Shown: positions 24,414-36,136, numbered from the stretch's first letter. The stretch is 64,000 bases of DNA from Ostrinia nubilalis (GCF_963855985.1 NC_087106.1:3889001-3953000), one strand, 5' to 3'. Numbers and translations: made by a program. Notes: a model not told the origin generated them from the letters alone.

Positions 24414-25009
24414 TTAAAAGAGAGTGCAATCCGTGCAATAAGGAATTAGTATTTGTAAAGGAAACCCATAATTTCTAAGTCCTCCACTATAGGAGCATAA
24501 CCCTCTATAATTTTCCAAAGGAAAATCGAGGATTAGGGCTACATTCCCCACGCCAGACAGGTTGGTAAGGTCTGATAAATCGCATATTTATGCACATTAC
24601 TACCTTAACATAATATTAATGGACGATTCTTAACTCCTCGCGATACCGTAATTAATTAATTAACAATAGGTACTTCTAATACTTCTTACACAAATACATG
24701 AATTGGTTTTCGATATAAATACTCTTTATATTTGCCCCATGCGCTTTCATTATAATATTCCAATAAGCGATCCACCAAGCCACGCCAAGCCAGCAACTAT
24801 TAACTATGATGGCTTTATTATAGCAATAGCAAGTGCACATTACAAAATGCAGACAAAACGATTGTCACGAAGCAAGAATAAGCCGCTCCCATCATGTAGT
24901 TTCACAACGACCTGTTTAATCCAAGATGTGCAGAACTATGTGGATTTCTCAATATTTAACGGGTAAATATTAACCTGACTACATACCAACGAAATATTAA
25001 TGTGAACGC

Positions 25010-25298
25010 CAGGCCTGCGTTATTTTATGAAAGCTGAAAGTTTGTCAGCGCATGCTCCCAACATATAGGTACGTTGGTGCATCATGAAGTTTGGGTCATC
25101 GTGGCTTTGGCGACGAATGCTTGAGGCAAAACGCCGATAGTGATGTCCCGCGTTCCCGACTCATATGGCTATCGAGGGCAACGTCAGGTTTTTAGTGGGT
25201 AGACCCTGCCCTTCTGGCAGGGAGAACCCCACATAACCCACTAGGTGCCCCCGCGGCTGGTGGGTATACAAATAAATGTATTTCCCTGACGAAAAAAA
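25010..25298 (+). repeat. Probable LINE 3' UTR with poly(A)
   Basis: A GC-richer block contains the hairpin CCTGCCCTTCTGGCAGG and 'gtgggtagaccctgcccttc', and ends AATAAATG…CCCTGACGAAAAAAAAG. The polyadenylation signal and A tail suggest a 5'-truncated non-LTR retrotransposon. No coding part is visible. Confidence 0.5.
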
Positions 25299-25477
25299 AG
25301 CTACTAAAAACTAATGATCGTCTGGCAAGGGGTTGGAAAGGTCAAAACTATTTGGCTGGTGAGGAAACAACATCTAATTTACAGTGTATCATCAAGTTAA
25401 ATGCTGCGGCAATCTTAAGTTCTTGTGATTGATGCTATTTTGCCAAAAATGTGTATTCTGATGTGCGGTCAACTGTA

Positions 25478-25607
25478 CAGTCAGCGTCAAATATTTCGTG
25501 ACACCCAAAGTAACCAAACAGATCGCAACACGTCATTGTTACAATTAGAATAAGGTTGTGTTGTCAACTTTTTGGCCACTTTAGATGTCACTGTTTGACG
25601 CTAACTG
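25478..25607. mobile_element. MITE family CAGTCAGCGTC, copy 2, TA duplication
   Basis: This 130-bp copy has termini CAGTCAGCGTCAAATA / TGTTTGACGCTAACTG and TA on each side (25476-25477, 25608-25609). The interior GCAACACGTCATTGTTACAA…AATAAGGTTGTGTTGTCAAC matches 14235-14366. Confidence 0.9.
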
Positions 25608-25734
25608 TACCATAGTTTCCATTCCGATGCGCCCGCGTCAAAGCGTGAGCGTGCGCCTGCATCGAAAGTGTTGATCGATTTCAGGTCGCCAATCGCTATG
25701 GCACCTCTTGCGTGGCTGTTACGACACTGTTAAA

Positions 25735-25880
25735 GGTCTCCGAGCCGGTTATGACAAATAACTTTAATTACTACTGAAGGCTCCGGTGGAATGCCGGTTT
25801 TGCGGTCGCAGGTTCGAATTCAACGAGATATGAGCGAACGTTTAAGTAATGAATGAACATGAGCAATAGAAAAAAAAAGC
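25735..25880 (+). repeat. Possible SINE remnant
   Basis: A B box-like GCAGGTTCGAATTC at about 25806 is followed 60 bp later by an A9 run. A convincing A box is not seen, so this is tentative. Confidence 0.3.
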
Positions 25881-26612
25881 TTAAGTAAAGTTAATTATCT
25901 GCTTCCAGGCTTAAATAAGAAGACGTCATATCGAACCAAAAACAGGTTGATATGCCCTTAACACGGTATAAAATTTTCTGGACAATTTTCATATGAATCA
26001 TTCATGCCAGCGATGTCATAACCAAACTGGTGATTTATCTGAGAATCGAATCTACAACAGACTGAGTCCCATCTCTCACTCAATCACGGAGAAAATTAAG
26101 GAACATGTAGGTATCGTAATCGCTTACAAATCGATTCCGTAACCGAAAGCTTTCCTTTTCATTGTTTTCGCGTAAAAAACATCTACTTTGTATTGCCGCC
26201 CAGTCCGCACATGTCGCGGTGACAAACGACCGCCGTGCATCGAATAATCGAGTTGACTTGATAAAACTTTCGATTTCGTCCCGCACTCGAATTCGGAATG
26301 CGCTCGATTGCACAACTGATGAATTACTGTAACAAGTGAATTCGAGAAAAGTAGTAATGTTTGTTCACGCAGAACTAAATAATGAAATACATTCTTGAGT
26401 TTTCGAATCTTGTTTGTCTTGTTTATTATCTACCTTACATAAAATCATTATTGTTCGTGATCAATACATCAACGTGGCATCTTACTATAAATCTCATAAA
26501 AATTATTGCTTTAATCTCATTTTCAAAGATTATTCTTTCACTTTATCTACTCTGTGTACTAATTTAGTAATCACTAGATTTACCACGTGAATTTGGAGAA
26601 ATTGTATTTTGC

Positions 26613-26753
26613 TCGTACACTATCCCCCTTACTAATAAAAAGTTACACAGTTGTTGAACACTGTTTTAAAGTGACTTTTCCGTACTAAACGTCACTTTAA
26701 AACACTGTTCAACGAGCGTGTAAGTTTTATTAGTAAGGGGGTTAGTGTGTACG
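26613..26753. mobile_element. Palindromic MITE (CCCCCTTACTAATAAAA)
   Basis: The outer CGTACAC, then CCCCCTTACTAATAAAA, then AACACTGTTTTAAAGTGAC are all mirrored on the right side, giving an almost full-length hairpin of about 140 bp. The arms differ by small indels. Superfamily not determined. Confidence 0.85.
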
Positions 26754-26924
26754 CGGCCATCTTACAATAAATCTTATAAAAATGATTGCTTGTCAGTAAA
26801 CTTTAATCCGATTTTCAAAGTGATTATCTTTCACTTTCTGTGCACTGATTTATTCTTATTCAACCCTTATTCAGGTTTCAACACTAGTTTTTTTCGCGAT
26901 TTAGTCCATGGGCTTTTCGGCATT

Positions 26925-27111
26925 TGACAGACTTTATCAGGGGCGTGTCTTCGTCCACAAGTCGGGATGAAAACTATCCTGTATGTTTTTCCTGGCTCTG
27001 AAGTCTCTACGCTACATTTATTTTCATCTAAGTAAATTGGTTTAGTAGCTTACTCGTGAACAGGTAACAAATAACAGTCAAACAAAGTTACTTTCGTATT
27101 TAAATACAAGC
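26925..27111 (+). repeat. Decayed repeat B-like element
   Basis: 'gatgaaaactatcctgtatg' … 'caaagttactttcgtattta' echoes the body and end of 16262-16614, but the 5' end is lost and many positions differ. Confidence 0.6.
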
Positions 27112-27310
27112 GGCCGCCCGCGACTCGTACGCGTGGATCCCGTTTTACCCCCTTAGGGGTGGTTTCGTAAAATCCTTTCTTAGCGGATGCCTACGTCATA
27201 ACATCTACCTGAATGCCAAATTTCAGCCCGATCCGTCCAGTGATTTGGGCTGTGCGTTGATAGATCACTATGTCAGTCAGTCAGACCTTTGAGTAATATA
27301 ATATTTAGAT
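27112..27310 (+). repeat. Interspersed repeat H (GCGGCCGCCCGCGAC…)
   Basis: It starts CGGCCGCCCGCGACTCGTAC, contains 'cccccttaggggtggtttcg' and ends with a CAGT-rich segment and TAATATAATATTTAGATTA. This is a familiar lepidopteran interspersed repeat, single copy here, directly abutting the preceding one. Confidence 0.75.
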
Positions 27311-27632
27311 TAGCACTGTTTAAAAAAATACGTTAATTTTATTATTGTGTTAAATAGTAATAAACATTCATTTAAGTCAAAAGCCACCATACATTAACGT
27401 GGAAGAAATGATAGATTATATCTAAGAACAATAGCCAATAAAAACCTATTTCTATTGATATCTATCACGTGTTATAATGATTACAGTAATTAGTATTGGT
27501 GGTAAAACTAACACAAATACACAAGTACCGTAATTAAGTGTTATATTAACGTTATATTTAACAGACAGTTATTTACTTGTTAAGTTAATCTTAGTTATCG
27601 TTTTATTTATAGGTAGCAAATAGTAACTTTAA

Positions 27633-27751
27633 GGCTGGGTTGCTCCATCTTACTTTACCTTTAAACAAACGGCAATAATCTGTCAAACTCCATAAAAAAA
27701 GCACTGGTTATTGCTATAGTTACAGTTAAAGTTAGGTAGTGCAACTCTGCC
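27633..27751. mobile_element. MITE family GGCTGGGTTGCACCA, TAA duplication, copy 2
   Basis: This 119-bp copy has ends GGCTGGGTTGCTCCATC and GTAGTGCAACTCTGCC and TAA on both sides (27630-27632, 27752-27754). It shares 'ctgtcaaactccata' and 'ggttattgctatagttacag' with copy 3 at 35236. Confidence 0.88.
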
Positions 27752-28137
27752 TAAGTTTTCAGGCTCCTACTAATATTAAAATGCAAAAGTCTGTAAGCAC
27801 TAAGGATATACATATTTGCTTCTATTTTATGCATATACCTACCACTGAACCGATTTAGATGAAAGGTAGAGATTTGGTTTAATTCGGTTACGATAATTTT
27901 TGGAACAGGTTTTAGACAGAATTCACGTGGATAAATCCGCTGCCAAAAGCTGATATAAACATACAGGTTTACCAAAGAACATGAATGACATAATAAATGT
28001 CACAACAAATAGCACCACGCCCATCAAACTGAAATGTTTCCTGCATTTTTGCGCGTGGCAACACTAAAGGCGGCCTTTACGTAACCGTTTACACAAGCGC
28101 AAGGTGTAAATGCATTACGCGGTGCGCGCGCGCAGTA

Positions 28138-29582
28138 GGGGAGACCGGGGATAGTTGACTAATTTTTTACTAAATCATAAATATTTTTTGTGTTTTCATC
28201 CATACAGACAAATAAATCGCATTAATGGATAGAAGAACTATTAAACTAATAAAAAACAACAAAACATAGTTCATTATTAAATATCATCATCATATTTAAA
28301 TGCATTTTATAGAACATCAACTCTTAGTCAATCTACCCCGGTTCCGGGGTAGATTGACTATATGCCCGGGGTAAGTAGACCTACGTATCAATAAGCAAGA
28401 AATTATAAGAAGAGTCAAGTAATAAAACACTATTTTCACTTTAATTGAACTCTTTATTCAAAAACAATTATAATCAGGTACAGACATTTTTAATAAGTCT
28501 TTAAAAAAACTATAAACTCTTAGTATTTAAACTTTTTAAACTAAAATCTTCAATCTTCTTAAATCACTTATCAATCTTTGTATACAGGGTGTCCCAGATG
28601 GGTGAATCAAACTGATAGGATAGGTAGCTCTAATAATGTACTATCCCTAAAAAATATGAAAAAAAAAATAAAGCTCATAAGGGCACATTTTTTTTTTTAA
28701 AGTGAAAATATATCATCTTTGCCTAAGTATCTGGCTATAATTGCTGCGTTTGGAGTTTATTTGTACTTTTTTATTACTAATATTAATTAGCGATCATGTC
28801 GCTTCGTTTATCTGTAAACAAACTTTTGAAAATAATGACTAGATTTCGAGTTTAGAGCACTTTATTAAAAAAAAAATCCGAACTCAATTTTTTTTTCATA
28901 TTTTTTTTGGGATAGTACATTAGTAGATCTACCTCCCCTAGCAGTTTGATTCACCAATTCTGTGACACCCTGTATAGTACTTTTACGTTTCCGAGTATTT
29001 CTTCTATTATCTAAACGTGGCGCCGCTTTAGGAAAGGGTCTTATTTCTTCATCGTTCAGTCGTTCGTTTATAGATCCTCATCGTGCTGTAGCAATAAAAA
29101 GAATGTATGTATTAAGAATCGAATAAATAGATAATTTTAAAGATATTTTAAACTCAAAATGTTATTGGGGTTGGTTGATTCAACCAGCCCCGAAAGAAAT
29201 TAGTCTACCAACCCCAAACGACATTTTAAGTTTCGATGGCATGGATAACCTACACACTGCCACCTAATAAAAAAATAACACAAGAAATAATATCAATATG
29301 GACTCATAAAACACTCTGACTAATAGGCAAACGGTTAACATAAAATGTGTAGGTACCAAATCAAAAAATATGCAACACGAAAATATTACTTACATGATAT
29401 GAAAACAAATCACGGGTCACTGCTCGAAAACGGCGTGTGCCGGCGACGCGGCGCTACCGACGATTGAGCGGGGGGCGGAAAGTGATGCGCGGCTGCGCTG
29501 GGATCACACAATACTCAAACCGTTGGCGAGTTTTTGGCGGTTAGTCTACCTACCCCTATAGTCAACTATCCCCGGTCTCCCC
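28138..29582. mobile_element. 1.45-kb DNA transposon with GGGGAGACCGGGGATAG ends, TA duplication
   Basis: The terminal inverted repeats are 24 bp and exact, starting GGGGAGACCGGGGATAGTTG, with TA outside each (28136-28137, 29583-29584). Related sub-motifs recur inside, including a palindrome around CCCCGGTTCCGGGG at about 28334-28347 and 'agtctaccaacccc' near 29200. A GC-rich block at 29420-29500 may be an old promoter or 5' region. I find no intact transposase. It contains a second element at 28585-28972. Confidence 0.85.
28585..28972. mobile_element. MITE CAGGGTGTCCCAG nested in the 1.45-kb element
   Basis: The ends CAGGGTGTCCCAGATGGGTG… and …CACCAATTCTGTGACACCCTG are inverted, and both sides read TATA. 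The arm ATGGTGAATCAAACTG-like segment is mirrored as CAGTTTGATTCACC. It is 388 bp, AT-rich and non-coding. Confidence 0.85.
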
Positions 29583-29584
29583 TA

Positions 29585-30050
29585 CAGTCCGCGTCAAATA
29601 CTTCGTGACACCCAAAGTAGCCAATAAGTTAATTTCGCTTAACACCAGGTGCGATTGCGGTCAAATATAAATGTAAAGAAAAAGCTCACAACACGTCTTA
29701 ATTACAATAGGGATGTTTCGTGGGTAAAAAAGCAAGAGTTTGAATTAGTCCGTCAAGTTAACTTATCAACAAAATAGTCGACACGTATTTTTCACTTTTT
29801 CAAACTAATGAACATTAGAAGAGATAAAGGACGCCAAAGTTCATAATACTAATCCCGTGACGACAAGGCGTGGTTAATTGTTATATGTGTGTAGCATTTT
29901 GTGAAGTCACGCGTAACTTCAACGCATCATAATTTGATTGACAAATAAAAATATCCTGTCCAATATTTTTGTTTTTTTTAGGAAAACTAGCCTATTGAAA
30001 TAAGGTTGTGTTGTCAACTTTGGGTGTCACGAACTATTTGATACTGACTG
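29585..30050. mobile_element. MITE family CAGTCAGCGTC, copy 3, interrupted
   Basis: The left part CAGTCCGCGTCAAATACTTC…AGCCAATAAGTT and right part GAAATAAGGTTGTGTTG…TACTGACTG are family-typical, with TA at 30051-30052. A 50-bp block containing AGGTGCGATTGCGGTCAAAT is inserted at about 29632, and about 270 bp more at about 29709-29996. The left TA is shared with the neighbouring 28138-29582 element. Confidence 0.85.
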
Positions 30051-30385
30051 TACTTTGATACGATCTTATGTAGTGGTCATAGGTGTTACTTTACAATAAG
30101 AATGCAGTTTGATACGTTGTTGACTGTACTCCGCGAACAATTTCTGATTTCCTCGTAGGCGATCGGTGACACGGTGTGTTAAGTATTATTACTGTAAATA
30201 CTTGTAATCATGGTTATTTTTACAATAATCGCTGCTTTCTTGCTAGTTATTTTTGTAATAGAAAATGTGCGTTCTATGTTAAAATAGGATCTGGAAATGA
30301 AATACATAATAAGCTTCTGGTTTAGTTTATGATTTTTTTGTTCATAACAACTGAAAATAATGAATTTCAGAGGACCTTTTCAGGG

Positions 30386-30527
30386 CACCTATACACGTCC
30401 CAAACTTTTCAAGGTGGGAGTGAATAAGCACTTACAGGGCAGATATGCAACATTCTATACAGCATCTCACATAACATCAGGTGCGATTGCGGTCAAATAC
30501 CTGCCTTGTTCTGCATAAAAAAATAGC
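30386..30527 (+). repeat. Retroelement 3' tail (…GGTCAAATACCTGCC…A7)
   Basis: 'cataacatcaggtgcgattg' followed by 'cctgccttgttctgcataaaaaaat' is a typical lepidopteran retroelement 3' end. The 20-base core recurs inside the MITE at about 29645. Confidence 0.55.
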
Positions 30528-30713
30528 TTGCGCTACAACCACTTAAAACCAACCATAAGGGCATACTATGGTGGCGTCTAGAGAAAACAAATCTCAATAT
30601 CCTTGACTACTTGTACTACGTATATCAATAATCATCTAATCATAAACTAATCAACTTATTTGCCTCAGGAATGCATCAAACATGAGTCGTCTCGGTCCTC
30701 ATCAAGCTATCAA

Positions 30714-30798
30714 CAGCACATCAGACTCTACATTTTTATTCTAAACCAGCATTTATTACAACGCCATAAAGTCCCACAATGTCAAGCTTGATGTGCTA
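30714..30798. mobile_element. MITE family CAGCACATCA, copy
   Basis: CAGCACATCAGACTCTACATTTTTATT … 'caagcttgatgtgct', the core broken here only by substitutions. Ends match the 14375-14461 copy. Confidence 0.8.
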
Positions 30799-31623
30799 TC
30801 AGTACATAAATGTTCAAATACCCTTTCATAAGCGTCAATAGTGACATACAAAAGGCGGGCCTTTTACCAATCAAACATTGTGAATAAACATCCGCTAAGA
30901 GAGACGTTATACGTTAGCGGTACAGGGTGTTCTAAACGTTGCATCAGCATTTATGTTTGTGTGAAGCTGAGATGGAAATGTGAAAGTGTGAAAAGCATTC
31001 ATGCTTATTTCCTGTATTTAAATTACAATACAATACGCTATAGCTTTAGAATGATGATAGATTTAGTAGAATTGATACCTAGCCATTGAAAAGTTTTTGA
31101 CACGCTGTGGAAATCCTTAGGGGAGGCCGCCTGTCTATAAACGTCCTTTGGTTGAAACGACAACTGAGTTTATGTAAGTATCTCAAATTACTGTTACACC
31201 AGACCGGAAACCGGAATAGATGTTTGAAACATTAATTACTACGTTTAATGCAATTATTCAACCGCAAATACGTTCGTAACAAGTCAATTTGTAACTAATT
31301 AAATAAACTAAAATATAAAAAAGCAACTCTATTCGCGTGTCTAAATAATTATGTACACGCCACTGTGATCTAAGTTACAGACAGCGCCATCTTTTGAAGG
31401 GCGGAGAACTGTCGGAAATCAGAATATGCCCAAACTGCTACACATCCCTGTCGATAGAAACTAACCAATAATACTGGACTTGATTAAGACTTCGACAGAA
31501 GAAAAACCTGGTTGTTCCCTGATAAGAAATAATGTTTTTTGAAATACCTATAAAGATTATAGATTACGTGTTTTTCTACCAGATGAATTTCCAACGCTTT
31601 ATTTAAGTAACAAATCAACTGAC

Positions 31624-31868
31624 CTTTCTCAATTAGATCGTTCCATTTCTTCGCCCAGCCTCGCAAACTTTTCGCGTACGTTTTCTCTATGTCTGCTCTC
31701 TCCTGCACTAGGGTCTGTAGTTCGCCGCATAGTCTGTGGCCGTCGTCCACCCTTCTGGTGGTCCTTTTGTAGTTTCCTGGCTCCCAGAAGGAGTCGGAGG
31801 CGACCGTGAGCAGCGCCTGCTCATCGCTGTGATGCGACATGGCGGTGCGGCACTCACACACCGCCCCT
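31624..31868 (-). CDS. Synd: Syndapin (PACSIN) exon with start codon, F-BAR N-terminus
   Basis: Syndapin is a cytoplasmic F-BAR/SH3 adaptor that bends membrane and links dynamin and actin regulators to endocytic sites. This exon encodes residues 1-72 plus the first base of codon 73. It reads MSHHSDEQALL..., then SFWEPGNYKRTTRR (17-30) and QERADIEKTYAKSLRGW (46-62), the conserved first F-BAR helix, close to fly and vertebrate homologues as I remember them. The start is the ATG at 31840-31838. It is the first ATG of the exon, sits after GCCGCACCGCC, and matches the family N-terminus. Twenty-eight nt of 5' UTR (31841-31868) follow an acceptor CTCTTTTGTTTCAG, so a non-coding exon must lie further upstream. 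The donor is GAGAAAG|GTCAGT (phase 1) and joins the exon at 20579 to make Gly73. Identity is very secure; splice sites were read by eye. Confidence 0.96.
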
Positions 31869-33676
31869 CTGAAACAAAAGAGAGTAAATTCAAAATGGAG
31901 TTACGTAGTAGTTCTAATTTTTGATGAGAGATGGCGCTGTATTACTAAGTAGTTCTCAATTGCGCCAACAGATGGCGTTAACTGATGAAGCAAAAGTTTA
32001 TTTTGTTTAATAAATTCGTGTTACACATAATTTGCAAGGTCTATCGAAGGAAACTTACGCAAAAGATGCGTCGATAAATATGCATGTGTTTATCATCATG
32101 CATTAATATTTCCAAATACGTACTTGAGTATTAAGAATGTGAATTTGGTGCAACGCCTTGAACTTTATACTACTCTCAAATAAATCACTTTTTATTAGAT
32201 TATATTTGATTTATGCAAGAATGCTATTGCAAACGTCTGTTTTAAAGATTTGTAATTTATTCCTATGTGAGGCATATCAAGGCGTAAATATACATAATGT
32301 CTGTCAGTTATTACAGACATTAAATCTACAACGGCAATTCCTACATGATACGGTTTTCCTCGCTTCGTGAAAATTCAGGAAAAATTGCTAGAGTACCTCG
32401 TCCGATTCTAATCCGTCAAAATCCATAGAAAACTATAGAAATCGATTATTACGATGTCGTAAATCAGTCACTAGTTTAAGATGTTTTCACTAGTCCGTAA
32501 ACCATACAAATAGCTCTACGATCCGGACCGCATTTTCACGAATTTAATCGCACAAAGTGCAAAACTGCTTTTTTTTCCTCAGTCGATAGGCTTGTATTAT
32601 TAGACAGGTGGATTCTTTCGATTGATATCGATAATTAAGTCCGCAATTAAGTCATTCTCAAACGAATGACGGTCCATGACGTCAGCCGATCATCGGGTTA
32701 CCTCACCGGGTAAAAATGTTCATCAGCAGGTAAGTAAGTCGCATTGTGCATAAATAAATAGTAATAAGGACGATGTGTTGACATACTTGATGTATTCGTC
32801 GTGAAAATAAAACGTAAATCTTGGTATGTCAAATTATCTTATCCTGTCTGTAGCAGTGATAGGGTTAATTCTGAAAAATATGTTAGGACCTGTATAAGTA
32901 ACTTTTCAAAAGCCATCTGGCTGAAAATAAATTAATTTTGACTTGTGTTTCGACTGAAAAAAGATTTACTTTTTGTCATTGCCATTTGAGCATTTAGCCC
33001 ATCAAACCTCGGCAGTCGCATAAAACCCCGTAACAATTGAAATCTATTGTGGCTCGATTCGCGAGGCTTGAAGGATTAGTAAGGTGATCTGAAAACGATA
33101 TTTAAAGTTATTTTGGGTAAAAGAGACGTGTTCTTAACGCCGATATTAATCTCTCAGATTAGAACAAGAGGCATGCACATATTTGAAATACTTATTAGAC
33201 GCACACAACGAAGGCTAAAAGATAAAATACTTTACTCCAAACAACCTTGCAAACATCGTTACATAGCCATACATATGCTCATCTAATAACCCTGCGGTGC
33301 TCGCGTGAGCAACAACATACAAGTTTTATATCAAGAGGTAAATGAAAAAGCAAACGAATGTGCAGATAGGGTTGTCAACTCTCTTATTTTTTGCTTCCAG
33401 TTTTGTAATTTCGATGTTTCTTATTTTTTGTGCTTCAACGTTAACGTATAAATAGTAAATACTTCTTAGTCATATAATTGATTAGTTTCCTACCCTTACA
33501 ATGTCCCGGGTCACGTAGAAAGAATGTTGCGCGAAACTGAGGGACAGTTCGACAGTTTGGGAACGTTGCTACAACACTTAAAATCTGAGTTCCACGAGAC
33601 ATTTGTCCCAGCTTAGTGTAACCGTGGCTTTCTTTAACGAATGGATCCTGCGCCTCCCGCATCCAGGCACCTTCAC

Positions 33677-33909
33677 CAGATCGTTGTTTAAAGTAAAAAA
33701 TAAGCATAATTTAACAGCTAAAAATAAAGATCCTAGAGTAAGACCCAGCCCTATCGCTAAGTACACACGCGAAGATGCTACCATGAAGTCATCTAGGTAA
33801 ATTTATCTTCCGATAATTACACCGTTCGCATTCGCAACCTTGACTTGGCTTTGACAAAGCGTGACGTCACCGTTTACTGTAGCGAACACTTCGTAAACAA
33901 ACCAACTGA
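33677..33909 (-). other. Candidate promoter and first exon with a membrane segment
   Basis: On the minus strand an insect initiator TCAGTT (33909-33904) is followed by a CRE-like GTGACGTCAC and an ATG at 33784. The frame encodes MVASSRVYLAIGLGLTLGSL and on to residue 36 (NNDL), with residues 7-32 strongly hydrophobic like a signal anchor. A possible donor CTG|GTGAAG follows at 33676. The frame continues to residue 68 if unspliced. I do not recognise a family, and it may be chance. It would lie in or upstream of the Syndapin 5' UTR intron. Confidence 0.25.
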
Positions 33910-34129
33910 TAACGACATTTTTGGTGCTAACACCTGTTTAAAATGCTTATTGAGGATTAGGAGCAAGTAGAGTAACCGATGAAGACATTGAGATTAATAA
34001 ATTAAAATAAGACAAAAAATAAAATAAAATGTAGAGGCTCCTTCAGATCAATTGACGATAGGGGAGACCATAGAGATATTAGAGAGATGCCAACTAATGC
34101 GCTAAGTTCGAAACTCAGTGTTGCATTAG

Positions 34130-34205
34130 AAATTCACACACACAAAGTAATCGAAGTATTTTGTGCTCATTATCTACTGCGGTATCAGTGCTCAACGTTC
34201 GATTA
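34130..34205 (+). repeat. Interspersed repeat G, copy 2
   Basis: Shares 'gaaattcacacacacaaagt', 'ctcattatctactgcggtat' and 'caacgttcga' with 17668-17750. Confidence 0.7.
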
Positions 34206-34225
34206 GTTTCTGTGATCTGTTGGGA

Positions 34226-34312
34226 AGACCGAGGAGAGTGTTGTGACATTGTTGACTTTTTGAAACATTTTCATCAGAACCATAAGCGAGCTCGCAATCT
34301 CCTCGGTCTGCC
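34226..34312. repeat. Small inverted repeat (AGACCGAGGAG / CTCCTCGGTCT)
   Basis: GGGAAGACCGAGGAGAGTG is mirrored by CTCCTCGGTCTGCCC about 60 bp away. The GGGGAGACCG-like end resembles the termini at 28138-29582, so it may be a deletion derivative. Confidence 0.45.
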
Positions 34313-35235
34313 CTACTCATTTAGATAGTCCATCCAGACCAATAAATATAGTCTTTGATATTTTTAGACTCTTGTTTACCATTATCATCATCAGCTAGTC
34401 TCTAAGATAAGTTATTATTGTAGGGTCTCTTTAGAACATCTTGCACATATTATTAAATTTACATCTTTGTTGCAAAATCGCATTTATGAGAGCTAGATAA
34501 AATCTCTAGATTGTTATTTCAACTTTTCTTATAAAAATCTTATTTTTTTCCACTTTTAAGACATTAGTAAAGCAAATTAACAAAGAATCGTTAGCACAGA
34601 CAATATTGAAGCTGATAACATAGATAGATAGTAGAGGAATATCAGAGATTTAAAACTATTTGTCGATGGTCATAAAACCGACATTTAAACCATTTGTAGC
34701 AGGATGTTATTTCCTCAGTACTTCAAACGTAGGTAAAAACACTTATGTGCTTACGTGGTTACAACTAATTGATATAATCATAATGGAGTCATCAGCTGTG
34801 AGAAATCAATTACTCGTATCTCACATTCCTTGCGGTCAATAGAAACCGGCCCTTATTAAACAAATTACACTTCAGGTCAAAGAAACACGGTTAAACGGTT
34901 TAAAACTGATAGTATAATGTGGCAATTGATTAGTTGACACTAAAATTATCTTATCTAATCTTAAGGATCTTATCAATTGTTAGATAACATTCCTTTTATA
35001 ATGATTTTATAACGATTGACAGATTTGAATCATTAACCAAATGACCAACTATTTCAGTCTCTAATTTAATTGCCATCAAATACTGTTTTGAACTTCCACT
35101 TACTCACTCAAATCATTTTTTATTTGCGAACATGGGTTTACAGATCTCGTTCAATCAGTGAAATTATTGTAATCTGCTTCTGCAAGAGCAGAAATGGAGT
35201 TCTAGTAAATTGTCTCTTACGAAGTGAGTAGGCAA

Positions 35236-35349
35236 TGCTGGGTTGCACCATCTTACTTTAACTATAACAAACGTTCAAAGTCAAACTCCATACAGAAAAC
35301 ACCGCTTATTGTTATAGTTACGGTTAAAGAAAGTTGGTGCAACCCAGCC
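35236..35349. mobile_element. MITE family GGCTGGGTTGCACCA, copy 3
   Basis: GCTGGGTTGCACCATCTTAC … GTTGGTGCAACCCAGCC, about 114 bp; core 'ccgcttattgttatagttac' shared with copy 2. Flanking duplication is not clear. Confidence 0.85.
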
Positions 35350-36136
35350 AAAGTGTTGTTCCCGTAATTTTGCACTGGAGTGTAATAAATAAAATAACAC
35401 CCAACTGCCGCAATGATCCGCATTTCCTCTAATCAATGCTGTTGTACGTTTGTGGCACTGCGGTTACGCTTTGCCGTTAAAAATACCAATAAAAGTATTT
35501 CTTTTTATGTAATTTTAGACGATTTTAAACGAGTTTATTTATTTGAAAATGAAATAGGACTGACTGAAAAAAATGTTACAAATAATAATTGATATCCAGA
35601 CATTCCAGACTGTTGTTTATCTGTAGGAAAACATTTTACTTAATCATGTTTTTAAAATAGATTTTGAACAGGGAAATGCCAATTACCTACTTCAACCGGA
35701 GGATAAAAAAGATGCAATTAATAAGGAAATAATATAATTAATTAATTAAAAACATCAAACTTAATTAGTTTACAACCGAGAATGCATTACCAAATAATAA
35801 GATTTATTTTGCGCATTTAGTGCATGTGAATTAAAAGAATATAATTAGAATAATTACATAGCAAAAAAATGTTATTGGTGATGTGAGTGACTGTTCCAAG
35901 ACAATTACGAGATGGCATTGACAAATTGAAAACATTTTTTCGGTAAATTTTCCCCCGTTTAGTTAAGAAATAACAGACATGAATCAACCGCAATGTTCGA
36001 AAATAAATACATTATTATGATTCAATGCACGTCCGACCGACAACTGAACAAAGTCAGACTTCTATGGCGGCTCATAAAGCCTGACAGAAGATTTGTGACG
36101 TCATTTACATCCCACACGATGAACTGTTTGAATTAC

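Larger units (their letters stand above)
20580..31623 (-). other. Syndapin intron 1 (11.0 kb)
   Basis: This intron separates the start-codon exon from the second coding exon and interrupts codon 73 after its first base. It contains a SINE, at least six MITEs, LINE tails, and a larger nested DNA transposon cluster at 28138-30050. 21780-23700 and 30800-31600 hold nothing I can assign. A possible initiator element at 26314-26319 is discussed as a finding. Confidence 0.8.

Noticed and set aside
32700..32740. Perfect donor CAG|GTAAGT on the plus strand after a short ATG frame
   Set aside because: Only five codons precede it and no promoter or partner exon is visible; consensus donors occur by chance at this rate.
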